Positions 29,363 through 39,736 of a DNA stretch of 64,000 bases are shown one piece after another. The translations under genes were made by a program, and so were the position numbers. The DNA comes from Streptomyces ochraceiscleroticus (lineage in GTDB: Bacteria > Actinomycetota > Actinomycetes > Streptomycetales > Streptomycetaceae): assembly GCF_000720485.1 (NCBI RefSeq), contig NZ_JOAX01000030.1, positions 26,396 through 90,395 on the forward strand, in the 5' to 3' direction. Position 1 is the stretch's first letter. Every line of letters begins with the position of its first letter. The notes under the pieces were generated by a model, which made no database searches, was not told where the DNA came from, and saw nothing but the letters and a program-made list of their open reading frames with translations.

Positions 29363-29989
29363 TTATGCCTCGAACGGCCGGGCCGGCCACGGGGCCTCGG
29401 CCGGACGCAGCGCCTCCAGGCCGTCGCCCGACTGCGCGGCCAGCAGCGACAGCACGCCGACGACCAGGCAGTTGTTGTGCAGCTCGCCGGCCAGCACGCC
29501 GCGCGCGAGGTCGGCGACCGGCACCCGCGCCAGCTCCATGTCGGCCTCTTCCTCCTCGACCTCGAAGCGCTCGCCCTCCGCCTCGGAGAGATCACGGGCC
29601 AGGAAGATCCGTACGGCCTCGTCGCAGCCACCGGGGGTGGTGTAGACGTCGGTCAGCACCCGCCAATCCTCGGCCTTGACGTGCGCCTCCTCGTACAGCT
29701 CGCGCTGGGCGGCGTGCAGCGGGTTCTCGCCGGGCACGTCCAGCAGCCCGGCCGGGATCTCCCAGAGCTTGTGGCGTACGGGGTGGCGGTACTGGCGCAG
29801 CACCAGCACCCGGCCCTCGTCGTCCAGGGCCAGTACGGCCACCGAGCCCGGGTGGACCTGGTAGTCCCGCTTCACGGTGGCGCCGTCCGGCATGACGACC
29901 TCGTCCGTGCGGACGCTGGTCTTGTTACCGGTGAACGGGGTCGCCGTCGCGGTGATCCGCCACTCCTCGGGGGTGTCCTTGATGGCCAT
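29363..29989 (-). CDS. Nudix ADP-ribose pyrophosphatase
   Basis: 208-aa Nudix hydrolase, probably cleaving ADP-ribose to AMP and ribose-5-phosphate. The Nudix box is AGLLDVPGENPLHAAQREL then YEEA (with the G-x6-E spacing known from mycobacterial ADP-ribose pyrophosphatases, one residue longer than the consensus). Upstream is the conserved LVLRQYRHPVRHKLWEIPAG, and TTPGGCDE follows, as in this subfamily. ATG at 29989 has GGGAGG 7 nt upstream. It follows pyrG on the same strand, separated by a terminator-like hairpin. Confidence 0.92.
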   Translation of the reverse strand: MAIKDTPEEWRITATATPFTGNKTSVRTDEVVMPDGATVKRDYQVHPGSVAVLALDDEGRVLVLRQYRHPVRHKLWEIPAGLLDVPGENPLHAAQRELYEEAHVKAEDWRVLTDVYTTPGGCDEAVRIFLARDLSEAEGERFEVEEEEADMELARVPVADLARGVLAGELHNNCLVVGVLSLLAAQSGDGLEALRPAEAPWPARPFEA

Positions 29990-30013
29990 GCGCGTCCTCC
30001 CAAACAAGCAGAA

Positions 30014-30047
30014 ACCGGGGTACGGACCGCAAAGTCCGCACCCCGGT
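30014..30047 (-). terminator. Terminator downstream of pyrG
   Basis: A 14-bp inverted repeat with one mismatch (30014-30027 with 30034-30047) and a 6-nt loop lies just past the pyrG stop and before the Nudix gene. Confidence 0.75.
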
Positions 30048-30070
30048 AACCGTATCCCCCGGCAGGTCGC

Positions 30071-31732
<1,662 letters not shown>

Positions 31733-32160
31733 GGCCAAGACGGAACTCCCGTGGTCGCGAAGTGAAAGTGCGGAGCGGCGCGAGCCCGGATTTCCAGGGG
31801 TGCCGTCGCTGCGGTCGGGGGTGCCGGGGCCTAGGCCCGTTCCCACCGGTCCACGGGGTACCAGGCTATCAGCGACAGAGCGTGGTCGCTCCCGCCCGCG
31901 CGGGGCGGAATGCATCGCTCCCCGTATCCGGCCCCCGACGTGACGCAGGCCACCCATTCGGCCCAGCCCCGGGAAGCGGAGCGTCGCGCGGATGTCACAT
32001 GAGCGTCGTATCCTGCTCGGGCACTCGCATCGGGCCATCCGGAACGGCATCACCCCCAACCGAATACCGGACCAGCAGCTCGGCGGGGTTTTCAATGGGC
32101 AGGACGGAAGATCTACACGTCCCACGGGGGGCGTCACCCCAGTTCGAACGGGAGATGTAC
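31733..32160. promoter_or_regulatory. Divergent promoter region of pyrG and the GH15 gene, 428 bp
   Basis: No gene is supported here, although the GH15 frame stays open upstream to 31762. The region includes TATCCT at 32009-32014, a possible -10 for the rightward gene, and AT-richer patches near 31865. Neither promoter could be assigned with confidence. Confidence 0.4.
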
Positions 32161-33981
32161 GTGGCCGGGCGCATCGAGGACTACGCACTCATCGGCGACA
32201 TGCAGACCGCCGCACTTGTCTGCCGGGACGGCACGGTCGACTGGCTGTGCCTGCCCCGGTTCGACTCGCCCGCGGTCTTCGCCGGCCTCCTCGGCACCGA
32301 GGAGCACGGCTTCTGGCGGCTGGGCCCGGCCGCGGAAGCGGAAGGCGAAACGGAGGGGGTCTCGCCCGCCTCCGACCGGCGGCGCTACCGCGGCGACTCC
32401 CTGATCCTGGAATCGGAGTGGGACACCCCCGGCGGCACGGTCCGGGTGATCGACTTCATGCCGCCGCGCGACGGCGCGCCGCAGCTCATCCGCATCGTGG
32501 AAGGCGTCAGCGGCAAGGTCGCGATGCGCTCCTCGCTGCGGATGCGGTTCTCCTACGGCTGGGTGGTGCCGTGGGTGCACCAGGTCGACGGCCGCACGGC
32601 CGCGGTCGCGGGCCCGGACTCGGTGTGGTTCGACACCACGGCCGAGACCCACGGCGAGGATCTGACCACGTACTCGGACTTCACCGTCGAGGAGGGGCAG
32701 CGGATCGCCTTCACGATGAGCTGGCAGCCCTCGCACCACGAGCAGCCGCCGCTCCCCGAGCCGGAGAACGCCCTGACGGCAACCGCGGACTTCTGGCGCG
32801 AGTGGGTCGAGCAGTGCACGTACCACGGCCCCTACCGTGACGCGGTGGTCCGCTCGCTGATCACGCTGAAGGCGCTGACGTACGCGCCGACCGGCGGCAT
32901 CGTCGCGGCGCCCACCACCTCGCTGCCCGAGGACATCGGCGGCTCCCGCAACTGGGACTACCGCTTCACCTGGCTCCGGGACGCCGCGATCACCCTCTCC
33001 TCCCTGCTCCGCACGGGATACCGCGAGGAGGCCCGCGCCTGGCGCGAGTGGCTGCTGCGCGCGGTGGCGGGCGACCCGGAGAACCTGCAGATCATGTACG
33101 GCATCGCGGGCGAGCGCGAGCTCGGCGAGAACGAGCTGAACTGGCTGCCGGGGTACGAGAACTCCAAGCCGGTCCGGGTCGGCAACGGCGCCGCCGACCA
33201 GCTCCAGCTCGATGTGTACGGCGAAGTCATCGAGGCGCTGCACCTCGCCCACATGACCGGCCTGGCCCGCAACGACTACGCCTCCCTCCTCCAGATCAAG
33301 CTGATCCGCTGGGTGGAGAAGCACTGGGACGAGCCGGACGAGGGCATCTGGGAGGTGCGCGGGCCGCGCCGGCACTTCGTCCACTCCAAGGTCATGACCT
33401 GGGTCGCGGTGGACCGCACCATCAAGCTGATGGAGTCCGGGGACGTCGAGGGCCCGCTGGAGGAGTGGAAGGAACTGCGCGACACGATCCACCGGGACGT
33501 GTGCGAGAAGGGCTACGACCCGGAGCGCAACACCTTTACCCAGTCCTACGGCTCCAAGGAGCTGGACGCCTCGCTGCTGCTCATCCCGCAGATGGGCTTT
33601 CTGCCGCCGGACGACAAGCGCGTCATCGGCACGATCGAGGCGATCCAGCGTGAGCTGGCCACGCCCGACGGCTTCATCCTGCGCTACCCCACCTCCTCCG
33701 ATGCCGGGGAGGAGAACCTGGACGGCCTGGAGGGTGACGAGGGCGCGTTCCTGGCCTGCTCGTTCTGGCTCGCGGACGACCTGGCGATGATCGGCCGCGT
33801 CGAGGAGGCCCGCAAGCTCTTCGAGAAGCTCCTCTCGCTCCGCAACGACCTGGGCCTGCTGGCCGAGGAGTGGGACTCCAAGGCCGGCCGCCAGGTCGGC
33901 AACTTCCCCCAGGCGTTCAGCCACGTCCCGCTGATCGACACGGCCCTGCGGCTGACGGCGAGCGGGGCGTACGGGGGCTGA
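32161..33981 (+). CDS. Glycoside hydrolase family 15 protein (glucoamylase/trehalase type)
   Basis: 606-aa cytoplasmic GH15 enzyme. The N-terminal beta domain ([41 protein letters not shown]) precedes the (alpha/alpha)6 catalytic domain, which has [29 protein letters not shown] (candidate catalytic acid region) and [19 protein letters not shown]15 members of this bacterial group include trehalases and glucodextranases; substrate is not determined. GTG at 32161 was chosen because GGGAG lies 6 nt upstream; the ATG at 32155 would be too close to it. A terminator hairpin overlaps its stop codon. Confidence 0.9.
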   Translation: MAGRIEDYALIGDMQTAALVCRDGTVDWLCLPRFDSPAVFAGLLGTEEHGFWRLGPAAEAEGETEGVSPASDRRRYRGDSLILESEWDTPGGTVRVIDFMPPRDGAPQLIRIVEGVSGKVAMRSSLRMRFSYGWVVPWVHQVDGRTAAVAGPDSVWFDTTAETHGEDLTTYSDFTVEEGQRIAFTMSWQPSHHEQPPLPEPENALTATADFWREWVEQCTYHGPYRDAVVRSLITLKALTYAPTGGIVAAPTTSLPEDIGGSRNWDYRFTWLRDAAITLSSLLRTGYREEARAWREWLLRAVAGDPENLQIMYGIAGERELGENELNWLPGYENSKPVRVGNGAADQLQLDVYGEVIEALHLAHMTGLARNDYASLLQIKLIRWVEKHWDEPDEGIWEVRGPRRHFVHSKVMTWVAVDRTIKLMESGDVEGPLEEWKELRDTIHRDVCEKGYDPERNTFTQSYGSKELDASLLLIPQMGFLPPDDKRVIGTIEAIQRELATPDGFILRYPTSSDAGEENLDGLEGDEGAFLACSFWLADDLAMIGRVEEARKLFEKLLSLRNDLGLLAEEWDSKAGRQVGNFPQAFSHVPLIDTALRLTASGAYGG

Positions 33982-33996
33982 GCCGCCCCCGTACGC
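33967..33996. terminator. Terminator overlapping the GH15 stop codon
   Basis: A perfect 12-bp stem (33967-33978 with 33985-33996) has the TGA stop in its 6-nt loop, between converging GH15 and GH64 genes. Confidence 0.75.
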
Positions 33997-34018
33997 CCGG
34001 TCTCGGCGAGGGCGGCCG

Positions 34019-35179
34019 TCAGAACGGCGTCAGCGTCAGCCTGATCCGGCTGGGGGCGCCGTCCTCGATGTACGAGGCGAAGCCGGCCACGTCGTCGAAG
34101 GCGAAGCCGTACGCCTTGCCGTCCTGGGCGGCGTCGTGCATCACCTTGGCGTAGTGGTTGGCGAGCCGCTGCTGGTAGAAGGCGGCGGGGTCGGTGGTGG
34201 GCTGCTCGGGGTGCGAGGTGAGGGTGGCGCGGTTCAGCGCGGCGCCCAGGATCGCGGCGACCGGGCCCGTGGTGCCGTCGTTGGGCGCGGCGAGGGTGCC
34301 GTCGCAGAAGAGCACGTCGCGGGTGCTGGGCTTGCTGAACGAGACGCTCGCCGGGCCGGTGAAGGAGAGCTTGTCCCCGGCGACCCGGCCGGTGAAGGTG
34401 CCCGCGTTGGTGGTGACCTTCAGGTCCTTGGAGGCGTACGCCGACCATGCCTCGTCGATGGCCGGGGCGAGGTAGTCCTTGGCGAACCGGCCGCTGTCCA
34501 GGCCGTGGCCGGGGGCGATGACCCGCTTGTCGTCGACGACCAGGTCACCGAAGCCCTCGATGCCGGCGAGGTCCGAGAAGATCTTCGCGCGGGCGCCGTC
34601 CTTCAGCAGACCCGCCGTCTGGTCCTTCGCGCCGGTGAGCTGGATCGCCAGTGGCACGCTGAACATGTCGACCATGGTGGTGTTGCAGTACATGCCGCCG
34701 TCGTTGTACGTGAACTCCGCGCAGTCGTGCAGGACTCCGTAGTTGGGGTCGGAGTCCACCCAGCCGGCCGGGTAGGCCAGCGCCGCCTTGCCGTTGCCGT
34801 CCTCGACGGCCTTGAACTTCAGCTTGCCGCCGAGCGCGGTGTAGATCCGCCCGGACATCTTCGGCAGCGTCAGGGTGGTGGTGCCGCTCGCGGCGAGCGG
34901 TATCGCGTAGTCGGTGAAGCCGTCCGAGCCGTTGTCGGACACGGCGACGGGCTTCAGCTCTCCTTCGGGGGTGACGCGGACCTGCTGGGTGCCGTCGTTG
35001 CCGACGATGTAGACGTACACCGATGAGTTCTGGAACTCCCCGGAGTCGTTGGCGATTTCCAGCGGAAGCCCCGCGGCCTTCGTACGGCCGGGTGCGCCGC
35101 TCGCGTGGCCGGCGAGGGCGAATCCGGTACCGACGACGCCCGCGGCGAGGCCACCGAGCAGGGTGCGACGAGTGATCAC
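34019..35179 (-). CDS. Secreted beta-1,3-glucanase, glycoside hydrolase family 64
   Basis: 386-aa exported enzyme. A twin-arginine-like signal (MITRRTLLGGLAAGVVGTGF, cleavage near residue 28) precedes the GH64 domain. The active-site segment reads CAEFTYNDGG (Glu155) and NTTMVDMF (Asp171), 16 residues apart as in the laminaripentaose-producing enzyme from Streptomyces matensis (Glu154/Asp170). It should release oligosaccharides from fungal cell-wall beta-1,3-glucan. A perfect LacI-type operator lies 26 bp upstream and a divergent LacI gene adjoins, suggesting sugar-induced expression. Confidence 0.92.
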   Translation of the reverse strand: MITRRTLLGGLAAGVVGTGFALAGHASGAPGRTKAAGLPLEIANDSGEFQNSSVYVYIVGNDGTQQVRVTPEGELKPVAVSDNGSDGFTDYAIPLAASGTTTLTLPKMSGRIYTALGGKLKFKAVEDGNGKAALAYPAGWVDSDPNYGVLHDCAEFTYNDGGMYCNTTMVDMFSVPLAIQLTGAKDQTAGLLKDGARAKIFSDLAGIEGFGDLVVDDKRVIAPGHGLDSGRFAKDYLAPAIDEAWSAYASKDLKVTTNAGTFTGRVAGDKLSFTGPASVSFSKPSTRDVLFCDGTLAAPNDGTTGPVAAILGAALNRATLTSHPEQPTTDPAAFYQQRLANHYAKVMHDAAQDGKAYGFAFDDVAGFASYIEDGAPSRIRLTLTPF

Positions 35180-35204
35180 GAGATGGCTCCTTGTGGGGGG
35201 TGGG

Positions 35205-35218
35205 TGAGAGCGCTCTCA
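35205..35218. promoter_or_regulatory. LacI-family operator between the glucanase and its regulator
   Basis: TGAGAGCGCTCTCA is a perfect 14-bp palindrome with the central CG typical of LacI/GalR operators (compare the CebR site TGGGAGCGCTCCCA). It is positioned to control the glucanase and possibly the divergent regulator. Confidence 0.8.
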
Positions 35219-35287
35219 AATGAAGTAGGGTCACCCTGCCCACTTCCGGCGGTACCGTCAACCCACCGCGGAAAAGAAGGAGTTCAC

Positions 35288-36334
35288 ATGTCCGTGCCCG
35301 GCGGCCCCCGGCCGACCCTGGAGGCGGTGGCCGCGCTGGCCGGCGTCTCCCGCGCCACCGTCTCCCGCGTCGTCAACGGCGGCACCGGCGTCCGCGCCGA
35401 GATCCGCGAGAAGGTCCAGGAGGCGGTCGCCGAGCTCGGGTACGTCCCCAACATCGCCGCCCGCTCGCTGGTCACCCGCCGCACCGGCGCCGTCGCCGTG
35501 GTCATCGCCGAGCCCGAGACCCGGGTGTTCTCCGACCCCTTCTTCGCCCAGCAACTGCGCGGCATCGGCCGCGAACTGGGCGCCGCCGACACCCAGTTGC
35601 TGCTGATGATGGTGGAGAGCGACCGCGACCACGCACGCATCGGCCGCTATCTGTCGGGCGGGCACGTGGACGGCGCGCTGATGTTCTCGCTGCACCGTGC
35701 CGATCCGCTGCCCGCGATGGCCGCGGACTCGGGGCTGCCCACGGTCTTCGGCGGGCGCCCCCACTGGTCGGACGACGGCCCCGCCGGTGCCCGCCCGCTG
35801 TACGTCGACACCGACAACCGCGACGGCGCCCGGCAGGCCGTGCGCCACCTCCTCGGCCGCGGGCGCCGCCGGATCGCCGTCATCACCGGGCCGCTGGACC
35901 AGACCTCGGCCCAGGACCGGCTGGACGGCTACCGCGAGGCGCTGACCGGGCCGGACGCGCCGCCCGTGGACGAGCGGCTGATCGCGGACGGCTCCTTCAC
36001 GGCGGAGGGCGGCGAGCGGGCCATGGCCGCGCTGCTCGACTCCGTACCGGACCTGGACGCCGTCTTCGCCTGCTCGGACCTGATGGCCACGGGCGCGCTG
36101 CGCACGCTGCGGGCGCGCGGCCTTCGGGTGCCGGAGGACGTCGCGGTGGTCGGCTACGACGACCTCGCCCCGGCGGCCTGGGCGGACCCGCCGCTGACCA
36201 CGGTCCGCCAGGACGTGCAGGAGATGGGCCGCCTGATGGCCCGCCTGCTCCTGGACCGGCTGGCGACGGACGACGGCGCGCGCCTGGCCCCCGTCGTCAC
36301 GCCCGCCACCCTCATCGTCCGCGACTCCGCCTAG
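35288..36334 (+). CDS. LacI-family transcriptional regulator
   Basis: 348-aa repressor. The N-terminal helix-turn-helix reads LEAVAALAGVSRATVSRVVNG, followed by the hinge helix YVPNIAARSLVTRRTG. A periplasmic-binding-protein-like effector domain fills the rest, with FACSDLMATGALRTLRARG and VVGYDDLAPAAW. It probably represses the divergent GH64 glucanase gene through the palindrome at 35205-35218, with a beta-glucan oligosaccharide as likely inducer (inference). ATG at 35288 has AAGGAG 6 nt upstream. Only 7 bp separate its end from the converging amine oxidase gene. Confidence 0.92.
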   Translation: MSVPGGPRPTLEAVAALAGVSRATVSRVVNGGTGVRAEIREKVQEAVAELGYVPNIAARSLVTRRTGAVAVVIAEPETRVFSDPFFAQQLRGIGRELGAADTQLLLMMVESDRDHARIGRYLSGGHVDGALMFSLHRADPLPAMAADSGLPTVFGGRPHWSDDGPAGARPLYVDTDNRDGARQAVRHLLGRGRRRIAVITGPLDQTSAQDRLDGYREALTGPDAPPVDERLIADGSFTAEGGERAMAALLDSVPDLDAVFACSDLMATGALRTLRARGLRVPEDVAVVGYDDLAPAAWADPPLTTVRQDVQEMGRLMARLLLDRLATDDGARLAPVVTPATLIVRDSA

Positions 36335-36341
36335 CGGTACG

Positions 36342-37967
36342 TCACGTCACGTCGGCGATCACTTCACGGGCCGCCCGCTCGCCCTCCGTGGCCCCGCCGT
36401 TCATGAACCCCTGGAAGTCGTACGAGGTGTGCTCGCCGCCAATGTGCACATTGCCCTGGCGGGCGCCCTCATAGCCCGCGTACTTGTGCAGATAGCCCAC
36501 CGGCCAGTACGAGTACGCGCCCAGGGCGTACGGATTGCGGTGCCATGCGGAGAGCTGGGCCCGGCCGGTCCAGGCGGCCTTCGTGCCGGGGAAGAAGCGC
36601 TCGATGTCCGTCAGCCGGCGCTGTGCCAGGTCCCGTACGTACGGGTCGCTCTCCGTCGAGAACGGCCCCGCCGAGGTGAGCGCATGAGCGAGGCTGCCGC
36701 CGCCGTACTGGATGAGGATGCCGCCGGTGCCGGGCTGGGCCTTGGTGGTGTCCCAGGTCTGCTGCGCGTCCAGGTCGGTGAAGCAGTCGCCGGCGCTGAC
36801 GCCCGGCCAGGGCCCGCTCCCCCGCCACGGCCGGGCGCTGAACTGCATGTTGAGCTTGGTGCAGTACCCCATCCGCGCGTCCCGCAGCAGGTTCGTCATC
36901 CGGGTGTCGAAGCCGGCCCCACTGAGGTCCAGGCGTTGCAGTACGGGCAGCGGGACGGTCAGGACGGTGTGGTCGGCGGTGACGGTGCGGGTAGTGCCGC
37001 GGTCGCTGAAGGTGAGCGTCTGGGTGCCGTCGGAGTTCCGCGCGACGGCCGTCAGCGACCAGCCCATCCGCAGCGTCCCGGCGGGCAGCGCGGCCGCGAT
37101 GGCCCTCGGGAGCTGATCATTGCCGCCGGTGATGTGGTACCGCTCGTCGGACAGCCCCCAGACGTTGAACTTCCCCGGGTTGGGCTGGTAGCCCATGAGC
37201 AGGACGAGGGCGAGCGCGGACTGGTCGGTGGTGTCGGCGCCGTACTCGACGTTGTAGGCCACGTCGATGAACTGCCCGAGGCGCGAGGCATAGCCGCCGG
37301 GCACGCGGGAGTCGATCCATTCCCGTATCGACATGTTGTCCAGGGCGGTGCCCTCCGGGGTGGTCTGATTCCACCTCACCTCCCCCGCGTTCTGGAGGTC
37401 GCTGCGCAGCGCCTGGTACACCCCCTTGAAGTCCTCGTCCGCCTGGGCGCGCGGGTAGTACGTCCCGTCGAACCAGAGGACTTCCTCCGCGCCGTTGGGG
37501 CCCGCGCCGAGGAAGTCCTCCAGGGGCAGGCCGAAGCGGCGGCAGAGTTCCTGCATCTTCTTGTGTTCGGTGTCGATCAGCTCGCCGCCGATCTCGGAGC
37601 TCTGGCCGTACGCCCAGTGGTCGGCTTGCGTGTACATCCGGCCGCCGACCCGGTCGGGGTCGGCCTCGTACAGCGTGCAGGGCAGTCCGGCGTCCTGGAG
37701 GGTGAGCGCGGCGGTCAGGCCCGCGATGCCCGCGCCGACGACGGCGATCCGGGGCGTGGCGGCGGACCCTGGCGGGCGCACGGGCCCGGCGGCCGCGGTC
37801 GTGGCTGGGGCGGCGAGCGCGACGCCGATTCCCAGCGCGCCCGCGCGGGCCAGGAGTTCGCGCCGGCCCAGGCCGCGTACGTCGGCGGCGGGCATCCGGA
37901 GTCTTCGTGCCGCCGCGTGTTCGGCGGCGAGTCTGCGCAGGGCGTGCATTGCGTGGGTACGGGCCAT
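36342..37967 (-). CDS. Flavin monoamine oxidase, probably Tat-exported
   Basis: 541-aa FAD enzyme oxidising a primary or secondary amine to an aldehyde/imine. It has GRRELLARAGALGIGVALAAP (about residues 34-54), a twin-arginine signal starting unusually far from the N-terminus. FAD binding: IAVVGAGIAGLTAALTL (75-91), GGRMYTQ, and the C-terminal GNVHIGGEHTSYDFQGFMNGG. ATG at 37967 has GAGGAGG 6 nt upstream. It is 11 bp downstream of an APC permease gene on the same strand, suggesting joint uptake and oxidation of an amine or amino acid. Confidence 0.88.
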   Translation of the reverse strand: MARTHAMHALRRLAAEHAAARRLRMPAADVRGLGRRELLARAGALGIGVALAAPATTAAAGPVRPPGSAATPRIAVVGAGIAGLTAALTLQDAGLPCTLYEADPDRVGGRMYTQADHWAYGQSSEIGGELIDTEHKKMQELCRRFGLPLEDFLGAGPNGAEEVLWFDGTYYPRAQADEDFKGVYQALRSDLQNAGEVRWNQTTPEGTALDNMSIREWIDSRVPGGYASRLGQFIDVAYNVEYGADTTDQSALALVLLMGYQPNPGKFNVWGLSDERYHITGGNDQLPRAIAAALPAGTLRMGWSLTAVARNSDGTQTLTFSDRGTTRTVTADHTVLTVPLPVLQRLDLSGAGFDTRMTNLLRDARMGYCTKLNMQFSARPWRGSGPWPGVSAGDCFTDLDAQQTWDTTKAQPGTGGILIQYGGGSLAHALTSAGPFSTESDPYVRDLAQRRLTDIERFFPGTKAAWTGRAQLSAWHRNPYALGAYSYWPVGYLHKYAGYEGARQGNVHIGGEHTSYDFQGFMNGGATEGERAAREVIADVT

Positions 37968-37978
37968 GGCCGGCCTCC

Positions 37979-39499
37979 TCAGAGTGTGGGTTGCTCCTCG
38001 TCGCGCTCGGCCGCGTCCTCCAGGACGATCCGGCCGATGATCTCGTAGCGTTCGGGCCGCCTGGCCTTGAGGTACAGGGCCAGGCCGAGGCCCCCGAAGA
38101 AGACCAGGCCGACGATCCAGGGGATGAGCCGGAAGAAGAGCGAGTCGGCCGCGTCACCGGCCGCGGTCCGCATGTTGACCAGCAGCAGGACGACCACGGC
38201 GGTCATCCCGACGCCGCCGAGCAGCGGTGCGGTGAACGTACGGAACCAGTGCCGGTCCTCGGGGTGGTTCTTCCGGAAGTAGCCGATGACGGCGAAGGAG
38301 CACAGGGTCTGCACGATGAGGATCGCCATCGTGCCGAGGATCGCGAGCAGGGTGTAGAGGTGGACGTAGGGGTCCTGGCCGGTCAGCCAGAACGCGGCGA
38401 CGAGCGCGGTGGCGAGGGCCGTCTGCACGTACGAGGCGAAGTACGGGGAGCCGTGCCGGGGGTGCGTGCGGCCCAGGCCGCGGTGGAGGAACCCCTCGCG
38501 CCCGATGGCGTACAGATAGCGCGCGGCGCACTGGTGGAAGGCCATGCCGCAGGCGAACGAGCCGGTGAGCAGCAGCCATTGGAAGGCGTCCACGGCCCAG
38601 TCGCCGAGGAAGGTGCGGGTGGGCGCGAAGAAGAGGTCCAGCGGGGTGTCCGAGGACGCGATCCGCACCGACTCCGCCAGGCCGTTCCCGGAGAGCGTCA
38701 TCCAGGACACGAAGATGTAGAACAGGCCGACGCCGACGACGGAGACGAGCGTGGCGCGCGGGATGACGCGCTTGGGGTCACGGGACTCCTCGCCGTACAT
38801 CGCGGTGGACTCGAAGCCGACCCAGGACCAGAAGGCGAAGAAGAGGCCGAGCCCGGCGGAGGTGCCGGTGAAGGCGTTGGCGGGGTTGACGGGCGCCGCG
38901 GGGATGCCGTCCGGGCCGCCGCCGGCCAGCAGGACGGCGAGCGAGACGGCGAAGAGCACGGCGATCTCGGCGACGAGCATGACGCCGAGCGCCTTGGCGG
39001 TCAGATGGATGTCGAAGTGCGCCAGGACCGCGGTGACCGCGAGCATCGCGCCCGCGTACAGCGGCCAGGGCAGGTCGGCGCCGAGCTGGTCGGCGACGGT
39101 GGTCTTGGCGAAGTAGGCGAAGACACCGACGATCGACGCCTCGAAGACGATGTACGCGAGGACGGCGAGCATCCCGGAGGCCATGCCGGCGACCCGGCCC
39201 AGGCCGTGCGAGATGAAGCCGTAGAAGGCGCCGGCGGCGGTGATGCGGCGGGCCATGGCGACATAGCCGACGGAGAAGACGGTCAGGACGGCGGTGGCGA
39301 AGAGATAGCCGGCCGGGGCGCCGATGCCGTTGCCGGCGCCGACCGCGATCGGGAGGTTGCCGGTCATCGCGGTGATGGGCGCGGCGGTCGCGACCGCCAT
39401 GAAGACGACGCCGACCAGGCCGACGGAGCCGGCCTTGAGCCGGTCGACGCCGTGGCCCCGGCCGCCCTGTTCCGGTGCCGGTATTTCTGTTCTGGACAT
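37979..39499 (-). CDS. APC-superfamily amino acid/amine permease
   Basis: 506-aa transporter with about 12 TM segments. TM1 is VGLVGVVFMAVATAAPITAM, and FWSWVGFESTAMYGEESRDPKRVIPRATL (TM6 and following loop, key residues GFE...E) is the typical APC signature. The acidic C-terminal tail ends DEEQPTL. ATG at 39499 follows AAGGGGTGG. It is transcribed with the monoamine oxidase and divergent from a PucR regulator, so the natural substrate may be a biogenic amine or amino acid; not proven by sequence. Confidence 0.92.
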   Translation of the reverse strand: MSRTEIPAPEQGGRGHGVDRLKAGSVGLVGVVFMAVATAAPITAMTGNLPIAVGAGNGIGAPAGYLFATAVLTVFSVGYVAMARRITAAGAFYGFISHGLGRVAGMASGMLAVLAYIVFEASIVGVFAYFAKTTVADQLGADLPWPLYAGAMLAVTAVLAHFDIHLTAKALGVMLVAEIAVLFAVSLAVLLAGGGPDGIPAAPVNPANAFTGTSAGLGLFFAFWSWVGFESTAMYGEESRDPKRVIPRATLVSVVGVGLFYIFVSWMTLSGNGLAESVRIASSDTPLDLFFAPTRTFLGDWAVDAFQWLLLTGSFACGMAFHQCAARYLYAIGREGFLHRGLGRTHPRHGSPYFASYVQTALATALVAAFWLTGQDPYVHLYTLLAILGTMAILIVQTLCSFAVIGYFRKNHPEDRHWFRTFTAPLLGGVGMTAVVVLLLVNMRTAAGDAADSLFFRLIPWIVGLVFFGGLGLALYLKARRPERYEIIGRIVLEDAAERDEEQPTL

Positions 39500-39736
39500 G
39501 CCACCCCTTGCTCCGGCCGGTACCCCGTGCACGCGGTCTGTGGAGCCGTCAGCCTGGCGGGCTGTGACCGGCGCCACAACTGACAACGGGGCCGGTTTTT
39601 CATGCGGATGATCGACGGGATGTCGGGGCGCGCGGCGACGGATTCCGTGGCGGCGGCGGCAGGCGCGCGGCGGCCGGCCCGCTGACCAGGCTCCCGTGGC
39701 GGCGGGCCGCCGTTCCTGCGGGTAGCGTTCGACGCC

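Noticed and set aside
27013..29679. 888-codon plus-strand frame over the STAND ATPase
   Set aside because: Pro/Gly/Arg-rich shadow of a gene with clear Walker and TPR motifs.
29700..29800. Aberrant Nudix box with one extra residue
   Set aside because: The G-x6-E spacing also occurs in mycobacterial ADP-ribose pyrophosphatases, so it is a subfamily trait and not a defect.
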